Positions 63,474-64,000 of a stretch of DNA of 64,000 bases are shown here, in pieces. The position numbers and the translations under genes are program-made. The first letter of the stretch is position 1. The number at the start of each line of letters is the position of its first letter. A model generated the notes under the pieces. It was not told the DNA's origin. It did no database searches and worked only from the letters and a program-made list of their open reading frames with translations. Source of the DNA: Brumimicrobium sp. GTDB taxonomy: Bacteria; Bacteroidota; Bacteroidia; Flavobacteriales_D; Crocinitomicaceae. Location of the stretch: positions 434,001 through 498,000 of the forward strand of contig JAMLGZ010000002.1 of assembly GCA_023957385.1 (NCBI GenBank). Reading direction: 5' to 3'.

Positions 63474-64000
63474 TTATTCTTTTATCTTGTAAATATCCTT
63501 TAAATTTCTACCTTTTTCTTGGTAGTCTAATCCATAACCAACAATAAACTTGTTTTGTATTTCTTTACCAATATACTTTGGAGGTGTTTTCCCTTTAAAA
63601 GCGTCAGGTTTAAATAATAATGTTGCTACTTCAAAAGATTGTGGTTGATGTTCTTTCATCATTGTATGTAATTTCTCCAATGTTAAGCCAGTGTCAACAA
63701 TATCTTCTAAAATAATAACATGCTTCCCTTCCAATTCGGTGCTTAACCCAATCAATTTAGTCACTTTGCCGGAACTTGATGTGCCTTGGTAAGACTGAAC
63801 TTTTATAAAAGTAACTTCACAAGAAACAGAAATATGTTTAATTAAGTCACTGGCAAACATGAAGACACCATTCAGAACTCCTACGAAAACAATTTCTTTA
63901 TTTTCATAATCAGTATTGATTTTAGAAGCAACATTTTTTACTGCTTCTTGAATTTCCTCATGAGTTAAAAATAGTTCAAAACTTCTGTCTGCAACTTCCA
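63474..64000 (-). CDS. hpt: Hypoxanthine phosphoribosyltransferase (partial)
   Basis: The frame is open to the last base of the window, so only the extreme N-terminus is lost; 175 codons including the stop are present. EIVFVGVLNGVFMFASDLIKHI is followed by VIILEDIVDTGLTLEKLHTMM, the PRPP-binding loop, and FIVGYGLDYQEKGRNLKDIY, which contacts the purine. It converts hypoxanthine or guanine with PRPP to the nucleotide. Together with adk it is a purine-salvage pair, followed by obgE. Confidence 0.92.
   Translation of the reverse strand, partial: EVADRSFELFLTHEEIQEAVKNVASKINTDYENKEIVFVGVLNGVFMFASDLIKHISVSCEVTFIKVQSYQGTSSSGKVTKLIGLSTELEGKHVIILEDIVDTGLTLEKLHTMMKEHQPQSFEVATLLFKPDAFKGKTPPKYIGKEIQNKFIVGYGLDYQEKGRNLKDIYKIKE

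Overview
The window looks like chromosomal DNA of a Bacteroidota bacterium, most likely a member of Flavobacteriales. The evidence is AT-rich sequence, recurrent TAnnTTTG promoter boxes, lipoproteins and beta-barrels of Bacteroidota type, type IX secretion (T9SS) substrates ending in gliding-motility (CHU_C/type B) sorting domains, a PorP/SprF protein, a GWxTD protein and a 665-residue urocanate hydratase. Assignment below order is inference. I see no transposase, phage, plasmid or CRISPR genes.

Layout. 1-6663: the end of a surface or barrel protein, tadA, a zinc-ribbon protein, galE with a barrel gene, a conserved unknown and an ABC exporter pair. 7053-10925: an FAD dehydrogenase, an unusual lipoprotein, a membrane protein and a barrel. 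10963-14580: a sulfate-assimilation operon (Rrf2 regulator, DUF2061 protein, cysH, cysD, cysN), convergent with metK. 16065-21082: tsaB, a dnaB operon on the minus strand, and the tRNA-modification gene mnmD. 21085-29084: an M16 protease, a Wzz-like/O-antigen-ligase-like pair, a family 2 glycosyltransferase and a GWxTD protein. 29260-29656: tRNA-Ser(UGA) with a tandemly repeated 3' end. 29794-36503: fbp, a BTRD1/beta-lactamase fusion, an acyl-CoA dehydrogenase and a patatin. 36707-37667: a lipoprotein gene and a truncated second copy of it that abuts a repeat. 37776-44191: valS, hutU, uvrC. 44553-51275: a 2240-residue T9SS adhesin. 51399-53329: menA-menC. 53983-59921: an M28 peptidase, then a CHU_C protein, PorP/SprF and a degenerate histidine-kinase-like protein. 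59991-64000: an acyltransferase, then PAP2, obgE, adk and hpt (partial) on the minus strand.

Most of the content is housekeeping. The most interesting material is: (i) six copies of a structured MITE-like intergenic repeat whose ends resemble outward promoters; (ii) the adhesin, with three near-identical blocks at a 939-942 bp period and a foreign domain inserted in one SprB-type repeat between glycine linkers; (iii) a PorP/SprF-linked kinase-like protein that keeps the histidine box but has lost its ATP-binding motifs; (iv) several genes whose -7 box lies only 4-5 bases before the start codon, suggesting leaderless mRNAs; (v) a 137-bp tandem array built from the end of a tRNA gene. I did not find a complete novel defence or mobile system.
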